A stretch of DNA of 64,000 nucleotides from positions 1 to 64,000 of the forward strand of contig CAYMNB010000009.1 of the NCBI GenBank assembly GCA_964391725.1, written 5' to 3'. Of this stretch, positions 15,902 to 24,628 are shown piece by piece (position 1 is the stretch's first letter; each line of letters starts with the position of its first letter). The notes beneath the pieces are model-generated. The model saw nothing but the letters and a program-made list of their open reading frames with translations. It was not told the origin of the DNA and searched no databases. Origin of the DNA: SpSt-1165 sp964391725 (GTDB lineage Bacteria > Chloroflexota > Anaerolineae > Anaerolineales > Anaerolineaceae). The position numbers were made by a program, and so were the translations under genes.

Positions 15902-18900
15902 ATGAGCATTCATAATGTCGTTCTGGTGTATCGCAAAGAAGGAACGGATTGGCAGCGCAGAGAATTGTCATCCGGCAAGTACAGCATCGGCCGTTCTGCC
16001 CAGGCAGACATCCAATTTGATGCCCCCAACCTGTCACGCCTGCATGTGGAAGTGATCGTAGATGAAAACGGCGTGCGGGTGGTGGACCTAAATTCCTCCA
16101 ATGGTTCATTCCTCAATGGCGAGAAACTGATGCCGCAACAGGCTTATCAGATGAAACCTGGTGATTTACTGCGACTCGGTTCTTTTGAGATGACTTTTGA
16201 GTGGGAAGAACCCGAACAACCCAAAGAGGAACCATTTGTAGAACTGCCGACCAGTTTCCGCGCACCTGAGCCATTCGAACGCACGCTGCTGGATGAAGAA
16301 GCCAGCCAGCCAGGTTTTGTCCTGCGTTTTACGGCGTTGGATGGAGAACCGGTGGAAAAACCGCTGGCGCCCGGAGACTATGTCATCGGACGGGCAGATA
16401 CCTGCGACATTCCTTTACCGATTGGCAAAGTCTCACGGATGCACGCGCGTCTGGCAGTTAGTGATCTCGGCTGCACATTGGAAGACCTTGGGTCTTCCAA
16501 TGGCACTTTTTACCAGGGTAATCGTGTAGAGGCGCACAGCAAGGTGCTGTTGACTGCCGGCAGCGTGTTTACTATTGGTGGCTGTGACATCACCGTTGCC
16601 ATGCGAGGTGCAGCCATGCCAGCTGATGAAGTGGATGCGACCAGGGTGGATGAGATTCCCAAATTTGCCAGGCAAGAAATACCCGAACCTGCCACCCAGA
16701 TTGATGCGGTGAGTGGAGAAGGGCCCACACAGCTGGACGGTCTTGAAAGCCAGCCGACAGAGCTGGATGCCGGCATTGAAGGAGCACCGACCGAAATTGA
16801 GGGTGTTGGTATCTCAGGTGATCGCACCACACTGGATGCACAGCCGCCCATGGCACCGGTGGGTGAATTGAGCAAAGGCGTTCTGTTAAAATTCCGCCGA
16901 GAACGCGGCGTATGGGATCAGGTTAGTCTGCTGCCAGGTGATTATGTGCTGGGGCGATCTGCCGAGGCGGATATATCGCTGCCGGATGAAGATATCTCAC
17001 GCCGTCACCTGCAACTGAGCATTGATGCGCAGGCAGGTTGTTATGTGATGGATCTTGGCTCTGCCAATGGCACGCAGTTGAACGGTATGCCGCTGCAGCC
17101 GCGCAACCGCATGCCGCTGGCGGAGGGCGGATTGATCAAGCTGGGCAGTTATGAGATTCAAGTGGCGCCGCTGACCAGTGAATCTATGACGCAGATCCAG
17201 ATCGGCAAGACGGAGATCGGTGAAACCGTGGTCGGCGCTACCCAGGTGATGCCGGCGGTATCGGTGCCGATCCTGCGCTGGCGGGAGGGCAGCGGTCCCT
17301 GGAGTGAATTCCAGCTGTTGACTGGTGAACAGATCTTGGGGCGCAGCAGCGAAGCACAGCTGAGAGTGCCCTCCAATACCATCTCTCGCCAGCATGCGCG
17401 GCTGTTCGTACAGGGGCAGCAGGTGTGGATCACGGACTTGAATTCCAAGAACGGCATTGTGATAAATGGGCAAAAATTGACGCCCAACCAGAGCGTACCG
17501 CTGCCATCGGGCGCGCGCTTTACGGTGGATGATTTTGTCTTTGAACTGGTGGTTGGCGCGGCTGCCGTCGCTGGTGAGATGAGCATGACGGCCTTTGAAG
17601 GTTCGGTGGGCCCGTGCATTCTCGAACCAGGCAAGATGAATTTGCTGTTGAACCTGCCGTCTGAAGTCAGCGGCGCAGACGAGACCATGATCGGTGCAGA
17701 GTTGGGCATCGATATGGCTTTACTCGGCGCGCAGGAAGCGCAGGCACCCATCAACCTGGCTGGCCATGAACGCGTGACCATCGGGCGTGCGGACGACAAT
17801 ATGATTGCCTTCAAACACCCACTGGTCAGCCGCTACCATGCCGTGATTGAGCGCATGGGCACCCGCACCCGCATCACCGATCTGCACAGCGCCAATGGCG
17901 TGTATATCAATGAGCAGGTGGTAGAGGGGCAGGGTTGGCTGAAACCCGGCGATGTGATCAAGATTGGCCCATTCGTGATCGCTTTCACCGGTAATGAATT
18001 GAGGCCGTCCACCGCGCAGTCTTACGCTATCGATGTGGTGGGATTGCAGAAATGGGTCACCAAAGACCTGAACCTGTTGAAGAATATCAGCCTGAGCGTG
18101 GGGCAGAATGAGTTTGTGGCGCTGGTTGGCATGAGCGGCGCCGGCAAAAGCACCTTGATGGACGCCGTCAACGGCTTCCGGCCTGCCACCCATGGGCGCG
18201 TGTATGTCAATGGTACTGATCTGTATCAGAATTATTCCGCTTTCCGCGACGATATCGGCAATGTGCCGCAGAGAGATATCGTTCATACAGAACTGACCGC
18301 AGAACAAGCGCTCGATTATGCCGCACAACTGCGCATGCCGCCGGATTCCAGCGCGGCAGAGCGCAAGCATGCGGTGGCAGAAACACTGGCTGACCTTGGG
18401 TTGACCTTCCGCAAAGATGTATTGATCTCACGCCTGTCGGGCGGGCAATTGAAGCGTGTTTCTATCGGCGTTGAGCTGCTGACCAAGCCGCGCTTGTTCT
18501 TCCTTGATGAACCTACCAGCGGCCTTGACCCGGGCACCGAATATGAGATGATGAAGTTGCTGCGGCGGCTGGCAGACCAGGGGCGCACAATTATGATCAT
18601 CACCCACGCCACCAAGAACGTCATGTTCTGCGACAAAGCCATCATCATCGCCAAAGGCGGCAACATGGCCTTTTACGGCCCGCCAGAGGACGCACTGCGC
18701 TACTTTGATCAGTTCCGCTCAGACCGCGAGCGGTTGGAAAAAGATATGGAGTTCGACGATATTTATCGCATTCTGGAAGATCCTGCCAAAGGCAAACCGG
18801 AGCAGTGGCGTGAGCGTTACCTGCAAAGTGAATACGCGCGCTATACCCAGCCGCAGAATGCATTGCAGCAGGCGGCGCCGATTGACAAAAGCGCCCGCAA

Positions 18901-20470
18901 ACGCGGCGGAAAACGCATTTCAGGATTCCGCCAATTCTTCATTCTCTCAAGCCGCTACCTGCGCTGCATGTTCCAGGACAAGGCGTCCTTGATTCTGATG
19001 CTCTCGTTGGCGCCGATTTTGGGTTTGATGAACTTCATCTGGGGTTCTAAATTGTTTGATCCGGTGCAGGGCAATGCCGCCAAGACCATGGGGGTGTGGT
19101 TCGCCATGGCCATCGTGGGTATTCTTGTGGGCTACATGGGTTCTATCCAGGAATTGGTGAAAGAACAAGAGATCTATAAGCGTGAGCGCGCGGTGGGGCT
19201 GAAGATACTTCCCTACATCATGTCGAAAGTGTGGGTAGGTGCGGCGCTGGCTTTCTACCAGGCCTTCTTCATCCTGGTGTTCACGGTGATTCTGGCAAGG
19301 CCGGCAATCAGCCATATTCTTGGTTATCTGGTGTTGTACGTCACCCTGTGGCTGGTGATATTCTGTTCCTTTATCCTGGGCTTGTTGATCTCTGCCATTT
19401 CGAAAAACCCCAACACCGCTCAATTAATCATGATCGCCACGTTTGTACCGCAAATCCTGTTGGCGGGTGTGCTTCAGCCGCTGCACCTGATCGTGGGCGG
19501 TGATTTGATGAGTCCGGTGGTGGTGGCGCGCTGGGGGTTTGAAAACTTTGTGAATGCCACCGGCATGGGTGACCCGCTGGTCAACGATATCTGCTGGGCT
19601 GGCTCAACCAAAGAAGAGCGCAGCAAGCTGACCTCAGAAGAAAAAGAGCTGTTGTGCACCTGTATGGGACCGCAGTTGTTCCGCAATTGCGGCACGATTC
19701 CGGGTATTCTCTCACCGGATATGTATGACGAGGAAGCCCAGGTCATGCTGGCGATGCCGCAACCTGAGCAGCCTGAGGAGCCGGATCGTCTGCCGACACC
19801 GACCCGGCGTAATACGCCCACGCTGCTGCCCAGTCCGACCTTCCTGCCCTCACCAACCTATTTGCCCACCCCGACGCCCTGGATGACGCCCACCAGCAAG
19901 CCCATCCGCCTGCATGTCAATCCTGAGCAGTGTGACGACGGCGAAGGCGAAGGCGGAGGCTGGACCCAAGAGCGCGAAGATTGTGTGAACCAGTTGGCGG
20001 CAAACGAGGTATATTTCCAGAAACAGGAAGCCGCAGAACAGATGGAAGAATATCAAGTTACGCGCGAGGCTCAGTTTGAGGTATATCGCGAAGACACCGA
20101 GAACCAGTTTAATGACTACCGCCAGGGTGTTGAAGGCCAGTTCGAAGAATACAAGGAAGATGTTGGTGACCAAATAGACCAAACCATCGACGAAGAGGTC
20201 ATCTTGATGGAAGAGTATGCTGAGGAGAACCTGGATGTCTTCAATCTTTATAAAGAACAGATGGAAGAGTACTCTGATGACCTTTCCTATTATGAGCGCA
20301 CCCGCCAGAAGGCGATCTCCTCGGCAGAAGCCATTTTGGGTATGCTGTGGGATGACTACGGACGCGTATTCCGCGGCGGTTCGATTGCCCGTATGTTCTA
20401 CATCAGCCTGATCACGTTGGTGGAGTTCATTCTGTTGTTGATCTTTATGAAACGCAAAGATACGATTTAA
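15902..20470 (+). CDS. Five-FHA-domain ABC-2 (ABCG-like) exporter
   Basis: A 1,522-residue fusion. Five forkhead-associated domains come first (about 1-100, 138-233, 325-420, 453-548 and 615-705), each keeping the GR, SRxH and (S)xNG positions needed for phosphothreonine binding. An ABC ATPase follows (about 708-930; Walker A GMSGAGKST, signature LSGGQLKR, Walker B LFFLDEPTSGLDP), then an ABC-2 type permease from about 1010 with the last membrane helix at 1497-1516. Between membrane helices is a large insert: Cys-containing loop, Thr/Pro repeats (about 1293-1334), then a Glu/Gln-rich coiled coil (about 1353-1476). Known FHA-ABC exporters such as mycobacterial Rv1747 have two FHA domains and are controlled by Ser/Thr kinases. 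The substrate is unknown. No kinase gene is in the window. A terminator follows. Confidence 0.93.
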   Translation: MSIHNVVLVYRKEGTDWQRRELSSGKYSIGRSAQADIQFDAPNLSRLHVEVIVDENGVRVVDLNSSNGSFLNGEKLMPQQAYQMKPGDLLRLGSFEMTFEWEEPEQPKEEPFVELPTSFRAPEPFERTLLDEEASQPGFVLRFTALDGEPVEKPLAPGDYVIGRADTCDIPLPIGKVSRMHARLAVSDLGCTLEDLGSSNGTFYQGNRVEAHSKVLLTAGSVFTIGGCDITVAMRGAAMPADEVDATRVDEIPKFARQEIPEPATQIDAVSGEGPTQLDGLESQPTELDAGIEGAPTEIEGVGISGDRTTLDAQPPMAPVGELSKGVLLKFRRERGVWDQVSLLPGDYVLGRSAEADISLPDEDISRRHLQLSIDAQAGCYVMDLGSANGTQLNGMPLQPRNRMPLAEGGLIKLGSYEIQVAPLTSESMTQIQIGKTEIGETVVGATQVMPAVSVPILRWREGSGPWSEFQLLTGEQILGRSSEAQLRVPSNTISRQHARLFVQGQQVWITDLNSKNGIVINGQKLTPNQSVPLPSGARFTVDDFVFELVVGAAAVAGEMSMTAFEGSVGPCILEPGKMNLLLNLPSEVSGADETMIGAELGIDMALLGAQEAQAPINLAGHERVTIGRADDNMIAFKHPLVSRYHAVIERMGTRTRITDLHSANGVYINEQVVEGQGWLKPGDVIKIGPFVIAFTGNELRPSTAQSYAIDVVGLQKWVTKDLNLLKNISLSVGQNEFVALVGMSGAGKSTLMDAVNGFRPATHGRVYVNGTDLYQNYSAFRDDIGNVPQRDIVHTELTAEQALDYAAQLRMPPDSSAAERKHAVAETLADLGLTFRKDVLISRLSGGQLKRVSIGVELLTKPRLFFLDEPTSGLDPGTEYEMMKLLRRLADQGRTIMIITHATKNVMFCDKAIIIAKGGNMAFYGPPEDALRYFDQFRSDRERLEKDMEFDDIYRILEDPAKGKPEQWRERYLQSEYARYTQPQNALQQAAPIDKSARKRGGKRISGFRQFFILSSRYLRCMFQDKASLILMLSLAPILGLMNFIWGSKLFDPVQGNAAKTMGVWFAMAIVGILVGYMGSIQELVKEQEIYKRERAVGLKILPYIMSKVWVGAALAFYQAFFILVFTVILARPAISHILGYLVLYVTLWLVIFCSFILGLLISAISKNPNTAQLIMIATFVPQILLAGVLQPLHLIVGGDLMSPVVVARWGFENFVNATGMGDPLVNDICWAGSTKEERSKLTSEEKELLCTCMGPQLFRNCGTIPGILSPDMYDEEAQVMLAMPQPEQPEEPDRLPTPTRRNTPTLLPSPTFLPSPTYLPTPTPWMTPTSKPIRLHVNPEQCDDGEGEGGGWTQEREDCVNQLAANEVYFQKQEAAEQMEEYQVTREAQFEVYREDTENQFNDYRQGVEGQFEEYKEDVGDQIDQTIDEEVILMEEYAEENLDVFNLYKEQMEEYSDDLSYYERTRQKAISSAEAILGMLWDDYGRVFRGGSIARMFYISLITLVEFILLLIFMKRKDTI

Positions 20471-20487
20471 TCATTGATCTGAATTGC

Positions 20488-20525
20488 CAACGCCCGCCAC
20501 AAATATCGGCGGGCGTTGTTGTTTT
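20488..20525 (+). terminator. Rho-independent terminator after FHA-ABC gene
   Basis: An 11-bp perfect stem (CAACGCCCGCC with GGCGGGCGTTG), a 9-nt loop, then TTGTTTT. Confidence 0.9.
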
Positions 20526-20572
20526 AAGGTATCATTGTGATGAAAGAACAGGTAAAAATTTGGAGGTGTATG

Positions 20573-21610
20573 ATGGGTTTGCGCGAAGAAATTCGTGAGC
20601 AGCCGCAGGTGGCGGCAAGGATATTGGCAGAACAGCGTGAGAATATCGAACGCATCGCTGTTGATATTAAACGCAAAGATATTGCGTATGTCTTCCTGGC
20701 GGCACGCGGCACCTCAGACAATGCCGGGCGGTATGCCAAATATCTGTGGGGTGCCTATAACCAGATACCGCTGGCGATGGCAACCCCCTCGCTGTTCAGT
20801 ATTTACCAGCAGCCGCCACAACTGAAGAATTCGTTGGTGGTCAGTATTTCGCAATCGGGCAAATCACCAGACATTGTCAGTGTGATGGCAGAAGCCAAAC
20901 GCCAGGGCCAGCCTACGCTGACCATCACCAATATGCCGGATTCACCGCTGGCAGAGTATGCAGATTGGACCATTGACGTGTGCGCCGGTGAGGAAAAAGC
21001 GGTGGCAGCCACCAAGTCATATACCTCTTCGCTGATGGCGGCGGCGATGCTGTCGTGCGCGTTGAGCGGCGATGAAGAACGCTGGGAAAAACTGAGTATG
21101 GTGCCATTCTGGCTGGAGCAAGTGTTGACCAAAGAGGATCAGCTGGCGTATATGGCACAGCGCTACCGTTACATGGATGCCTGCGTGGTGTTGGGACGCG
21201 GTTTTCAATACGCGACTGCCTATGAGTGGGCGCTGAAGATGAAGGAAATGTGCTATGTGATTGCGGATCCGTATTCATCGGCAGATTTCCAACATGGCCC
21301 GATTGCGCTGGTGGAGCACGGCTTTCCGGTGATGGCGCTTGCCAACAAGGGCGAGGTACTGGGCGACATGCTGGGTTTGATGGATTTACTGCGACGAGAG
21401 CATCATGTGGAGCTGTTCACCATCAGTGATGATAATGACGCCCTGCGCCTGGCGAATTCTGCCCTGGCGTTGCCGGCAGGCATTCCTGAATGGATCAGCC
21501 CGATCGTTTCGATCGTACCGGCGCAGTTGTTTACCTATCACCTGACCAGGGTCAAAGGCTTTGATACCGAGTCTCCACGCAGTTTGAGCAAGGTGACCGA
21601 AACCTTTTAA
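20573..21610 (+). CDS. SIS-domain sugar-phosphate isomerase/deaminase, GlmS C-terminal type
   Basis: A protein of about 345 residues with two SIS domains, similar to the isomerase half of glucosamine-6-phosphate synthase but without the glutaminase half. The phosphosugar-binding loop VSISQSGKSPD, AVAATKSYTSS, and the second-domain block ALKMKEMCYVIA with DFQHGPIAL are all in place. Such proteins isomerise or deaminate amino-sugar phosphates (AgaS-like or FrlB-like). The exact substrate is unclear. GGAGGTG sits six bases before the chosen ATG. An ATG three bases upstream and another 36 bases upstream are alternatives. Confidence 0.9.
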   Translation: MGLREEIREQPQVAARILAEQRENIERIAVDIKRKDIAYVFLAARGTSDNAGRYAKYLWGAYNQIPLAMATPSLFSIYQQPPQLKNSLVVSISQSGKSPDIVSVMAEAKRQGQPTLTITNMPDSPLAEYADWTIDVCAGEEKAVAATKSYTSSLMAAAMLSCALSGDEERWEKLSMVPFWLEQVLTKEDQLAYMAQRYRYMDACVVLGRGFQYATAYEWALKMKEMCYVIADPYSSADFQHGPIALVEHGFPVMALANKGEVLGDMLGLMDLLRREHHVELFTISDDNDALRLANSALALPAGIPEWISPIVSIVPAQLFTYHLTRVKGFDTESPRSLSKVTETF

Positions 21611-21729
21611 CCGGTTTTTCGACGGCTTGATAGGTTATTTTTGTTATTTGATAGCATTTGATAGCTTTTTGTTCCTATACTCAAAGCACATTAATTAGAA
21701 TCTTTGGTATACAGGAGCAATAGTTATTT

Positions 21730-21927
21730 ATGGAAACCCCCAGACATTGGCGAATGCGTACCCAGCGATATGCCCTCAAAGGCGAAGTATGTGCTCACTG
21801 CGGTGCGAAAGTGTTCCCGCCCCGTCCGATCTGCCCGTATTGCGGGCATGGCTTGGTGCAGCGCACTGAACAAGAACTAACCCTCGTGATTCCTGTCGTG
21901 GAATATGCCAAGGCAGAACGAAGATAA
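21730..21927 (+). CDS. Short DUF35-type zinc-ribbon protein, lacking the OB fold
   Basis: A 65-residue protein with the rubredoxin-like zinc ribbon of DUF35 proteins: CAHCG, then the FPPRPICPYCG loop, giving four zinc-ligand cysteines. It shares METPRHWR and the ribbon with the next gene but stops where the OB fold should begin. It looks like a truncated tandem copy. The tail (VIPVVEYAKAERR) has no recognisable family. It could be a stand-alone zinc protein or a remnant; the intact ribbon argues against simple decay. Confidence 0.7.
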   Translation: METPRHWRMRTQRYALKGEVCAHCGAKVFPPRPICPYCGHGLVQRTEQELTLVIPVVEYAKAERR

Positions 21928-21942
21928 ATTCAATATATAATT

Positions 21943-22356
21943 ATGGAAACTCCACGGCATTGGCGATTGAAACAGCAGCGTCTGGGCATGGCAGGTGAAA
22001 TCTGCCCGTCCTGTCAGGCGTTGATCTTTCCACCGCGTGATGTTTGCCCGGAGTGCGGCGGCGAGGCCAAAACCCCCTTCTATTTCAGCGGTAAAGGTGA
22101 GGTATATTCCTTCACCACGATGTTAAGCGGGCCGGCTGGATTTGAAGAGTATGCCCCTTATGTGGTGGCGCTGGTTCAATTGGAAGAAGGCCCGATGCTG
22201 ACCGCGCAACTCACGGATGTGGATGTGGATGAGGTATTTATTGGTATGCCGGTCGAAATGGTGACGCGCAAGCTGCGCACCGACAACGGCGATGTAGGCA
22301 CCATTATCTATTCCTACAAGTTCCGCCCGTTATTTGCGATGGCAAACCAGACCTGA
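21943..22356 (+). CDS. DUF35 Zn-ribbon/OB-fold protein
   Basis: A 137-residue full-length DUF35 protein: an N-terminal helix, a zinc ribbon (CPSCQ with FPPRDVCPECG) and an OB fold from about residue 45 (GKGEVYSFTTML to IYSYKFRPL). Family members usually partner thiolases or HMG-CoA synthase-like enzymes and channel acyl-CoA. No such enzyme is adjacent here, so the partner is presumably elsewhere. It lies 15 bases after its truncated paralogue and lacks a clear ribosome site. Confidence 0.88.
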   Translation: METPRHWRLKQQRLGMAGEICPSCQALIFPPRDVCPECGGEAKTPFYFSGKGEVYSFTTMLSGPAGFEEYAPYVVALVQLEEGPMLTAQLTDVDVDEVFIGMPVEMVTRKLRTDNGDVGTIIYSYKFRPLFAMANQT

Positions 22357-22400
22357 CCTGATCAAGACATTTTCGATGTGTGTGTTTTTCACTCTCTGTC

Positions 22401-22431
22401 GAACAGAACCCGTAATGTGCGGGTTCTGTTC
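22401..22431. terminator. Hairpin between convergent DUF35 and sugar transferase genes
   Basis: A perfect 12-bp stem (GAACAGAACCCG with CGGGTTCTGTTC) with a 7-nt loop. No T-run is present on either side, so it is a weak or bidirectional terminator candidate. Confidence 0.5.
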
Positions 22432-22505
22432 CGTTAACTGCGCTTAAAAACAAAAAAAACTGGCGGTTGCTCAGTTTTTGCGGGAAGAGAGTTTTGGTAT
22501 AGAAA

Positions 22506-23303
22506 TCAGGAATGGGGAAGGGCTTTGCGCTGGGTGGAAAAGGCAATCTGGGGCTGGGGCTGCTGTTGGGGTTGTTCTTCTTGTTTCTTAAGTTTCAGTT
22601 CTTTGGTTTTGCGTTTTTTGGGGTTGATGAAGTTCATCTGCTGTGAATCGCTGGTCTTGGCTTTGGGCTCTTCCTCAACAATATCTCTGCCTTTGAATTC
22701 TTCCATGATGGCGCCATCAGTGGGGCTTACGCCTTCGCGTTTTATGACGATGATGAGGGTTTTCAGCAGAATCTTGAGGTCCAGCTTGAATGACCAGTTG
22801 TCCACATACCAGAGATCATGCGCGAAACGCTCATCCCAGGTTTGCACATTGCGGCCGTTGATCTGCGCCCAACCGGTGATGCCGGGCAAAACATCATGGC
22901 GGCGGATTTGTTCTTCGTCATAGTGTTTCAGATAACGAACCAACAACGGGCGCGGTCCGATCAGGCTCATCTCTCCGCACAGCACATTCCATAATTCGGG
23001 CAGTTCATCCAGGCTGGTATGGCGAAGAATGCCACCCAGTTTTGAGATGCGTTTTTCATCAGGAAAACGCCGTCCGCGCCGTTTGGGGGCGCGCATGGTG
23101 CGGAATTTGTACATGGTGAAGACTTCGCCTTTAAGACCAGGGCGTTCCTGGGCAAACAGAATCGGGGTGCCGTCAGAAATCCAAATTGCCACCGCGACCA
23201 AAAGAATGACCGGTGAGAGAAGAATTAGGAGCAGGGCAGAAACGACGATATCAAACAGGCGTTTCGACCAATGAACTCCTTCTGGTAATACCTTGAGTAC
23301 CAT
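22506..23303 (-). CDS. Bacterial sugar transferase (undecaprenyl-phosphate hexose-1-P transferase family)
   Basis: A 265-residue monotopic phosphoglycosyltransferase that starts glycan assembly by moving a sugar-1-phosphate to a polyprenyl phosphate at the inner membrane. One N-terminal hydrophobic segment (about 17-42) is followed by the catalytic region: MYKFRTM, LDELPELWNVLCGEMSLIGPRP, and LPGITGWAQINGR. It lacks the four-helix N-terminal part of WcaJ/WbaP proteins, so it is the short type. The C-terminal 50 residues are Lys/Gln/Pro-rich and not part of the fold. No other glycan-assembly genes are adjacent. Confidence 0.93.
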   Translation of the reverse strand: MVLKVLPEGVHWSKRLFDIVVSALLLILLSPVILLVAVAIWISDGTPILFAQERPGLKGEVFTMYKFRTMRAPKRRGRRFPDEKRISKLGGILRHTSLDELPELWNVLCGEMSLIGPRPLLVRYLKHYDEEQIRRHDVLPGITGWAQINGRNVQTWDERFAHDLWYVDNWSFKLDLKILLKTLIIVIKREGVSPTDGAIMEEFKGRDIVEEEPKAKTSDSQQMNFINPKKRKTKELKLKKQEEQPQQQPQPQIAFSTQRKALPHS

Positions 23304-23421
23304 AGTTACATTTTACCAAAGTCAAGGGTTTTTAAGCCAAAAAGGGCTGTCTCGTAGGGTTTTCGTCAGATACATGGGTGAATTTTGTTAATAAATATGC
23401 AGTTTTTATGCCAAATTCACC

Positions 23422-24459
23422 CTAAAAACCGGGTATTTTGATCTCAGGGGCAATACTTTCGCCCGCCTCGCTGATGAAATCGGCAGGTTCGTCATACAAC
23501 AAACCCATTTGAGAATGCATGACGCGGCTGCCTCTGATCCAATAGAAGGTCTGGTCATATTCACGCCAGGTACGCACATACAGAACGCCATTTTGGTTAA
23601 CAGCATAACCAAAAAACGGCATGGGTTCTTGTTGAGAATCGAACGAAAGATAATGACGGCTATTGCTGATATCCGCTATCGTACGATACATGTAGGAGCC
23701 CTGCAAGATGCGTGACATGGGAGCGTCTTCCAATGTTATCAATAATGGTTCAGAGGAGTAATTTTCCGCTGTGAAGAACAGGCTGTACTCGTCGGCAATC
23801 ATGCCGCGAAACGGCACCGGATCGGGAAACCAGATCAGGTCTCCGCTGGACAAGAGGTCGAAACTGCCGTATTCATTGAGCAAAAAAGTGTCGATGGTAT
23901 TGACTGCCCACAATTGGACTTCGGCTGCATTGTTGAATGGATCAATGAAGGTCAGGTTGCCATTGGATTCATACACAAAGTCCCAGCCGTCCGGCAGGCT
24001 GATCGAGAGCGGCGGCAGGCGGAAGTAGCGCTCATCAGAAAGTTCGTATAGTTCAGCCTGCGGCTGCAGCATGATTTGATCAAAATGGTCATCATTCAAT
24101 TCGCTCTCGACAACCGCGGGGGTCGGGGTGTTTTCTTCTGCAGTTGTTGGGGTGGGCGTGGGCAGTTCCGGTTCAGCTTGATTTGCGAGCAAGGCCTGTG
24201 TGGGCAGGCTGTCGATCTCCTGCTGTAATTGTGCCAGTTCCTGCTGTGATTGATCAGCGCGGGCTGCCAGGGTTTTTTGCTGGTTCATCACATTACCGGT
24301 CAGAGCGTTGAGGTGATTGACCTGCCGGTCAAGCATCAGCACCCAGCCTGCAAGGATGATAACCCCCAGCAGGATTAAGGCTGTCATTCCCAAATTAAGC
24401 GAAACCAACAAATTGCTCTGGTTATTTTCTTTGTCCATACCAGATCCGCGATTGTTCAT
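23422..24459 (-). CDS. Single-pass membrane protein with coiled coil, unknown function
   Basis: Not recognised. From the chosen ATG, about 345 residues. A short cytoplasmic N terminus is followed by a membrane helix (about 18-42, LGMTALILLGVIILAGWVLML), a coiled coil rich in Gln (about 45-85), a Pro/Thr/Glu linker (PTPTPTTAEENTPTPA), then a globular beta-rich domain of about 230 residues that should lie outside the membrane. The linker type matches other exported proteins here. The ATG at 24459, a second at 24438 (MDKENNQ) and an upstream one at 24531 are all possible; none has a convincing ribosome site. Confidence 0.75.
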   Translation of the reverse strand: MNNRGSGMDKENNQSNLLVSLNLGMTALILLGVIILAGWVLMLDRQVNHLNALTGNVMNQQKTLAARADQSQQELAQLQQEIDSLPTQALLANQAEPELPTPTPTTAEENTPTPAVVESELNDDHFDQIMLQPQAELYELSDERYFRLPPLSISLPDGWDFVYESNGNLTFIDPFNNAAEVQLWAVNTIDTFLLNEYGSFDLLSSGDLIWFPDPVPFRGMIADEYSLFFTAENYSSEPLLITLEDAPMSRILQGSYMYRTIADISNSRHYLSFDSQQEPMPFFGYAVNQNGVLYVRTWREYDQTFYWIRGSRVMHSQMGLLYDEPADFISEAGESIAPEIKIPGF

Positions 24460-24562
24460 GGTGCTTTTATTGTATGAAGGGCGGTTGAATTGGTCAAGCT
24501 TTCGGCAACTTTCAATTCTGGCAAGCGACACTATTGCTGATTGGAAAAAATGTTAACCATTG

Positions 24563-24590
24563 TTGGCGGAGTAAATTTGTTTGATACAAT
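24563..24590 (+). promoter_or_regulatory. Sigma70-type promoter for UroD-like gene
   Basis: TTGGCG, a 16-bp spacer and TACAAT. The leader is about 32 bases and contains GGGAG before the ATG at 24629. Confidence 0.55.
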
Positions 24591-24628
24591 CATATTGAGT
24601 ATTTGGATTCATCTTTGGGAGAACCTCT

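Noticed and set aside
21730..22356. A single DUF35 gene broken by a frameshift
   Set aside because: Both frames begin with their own METPRHWR and each has a complete zinc ribbon, so this is a duplication rather than one broken gene.
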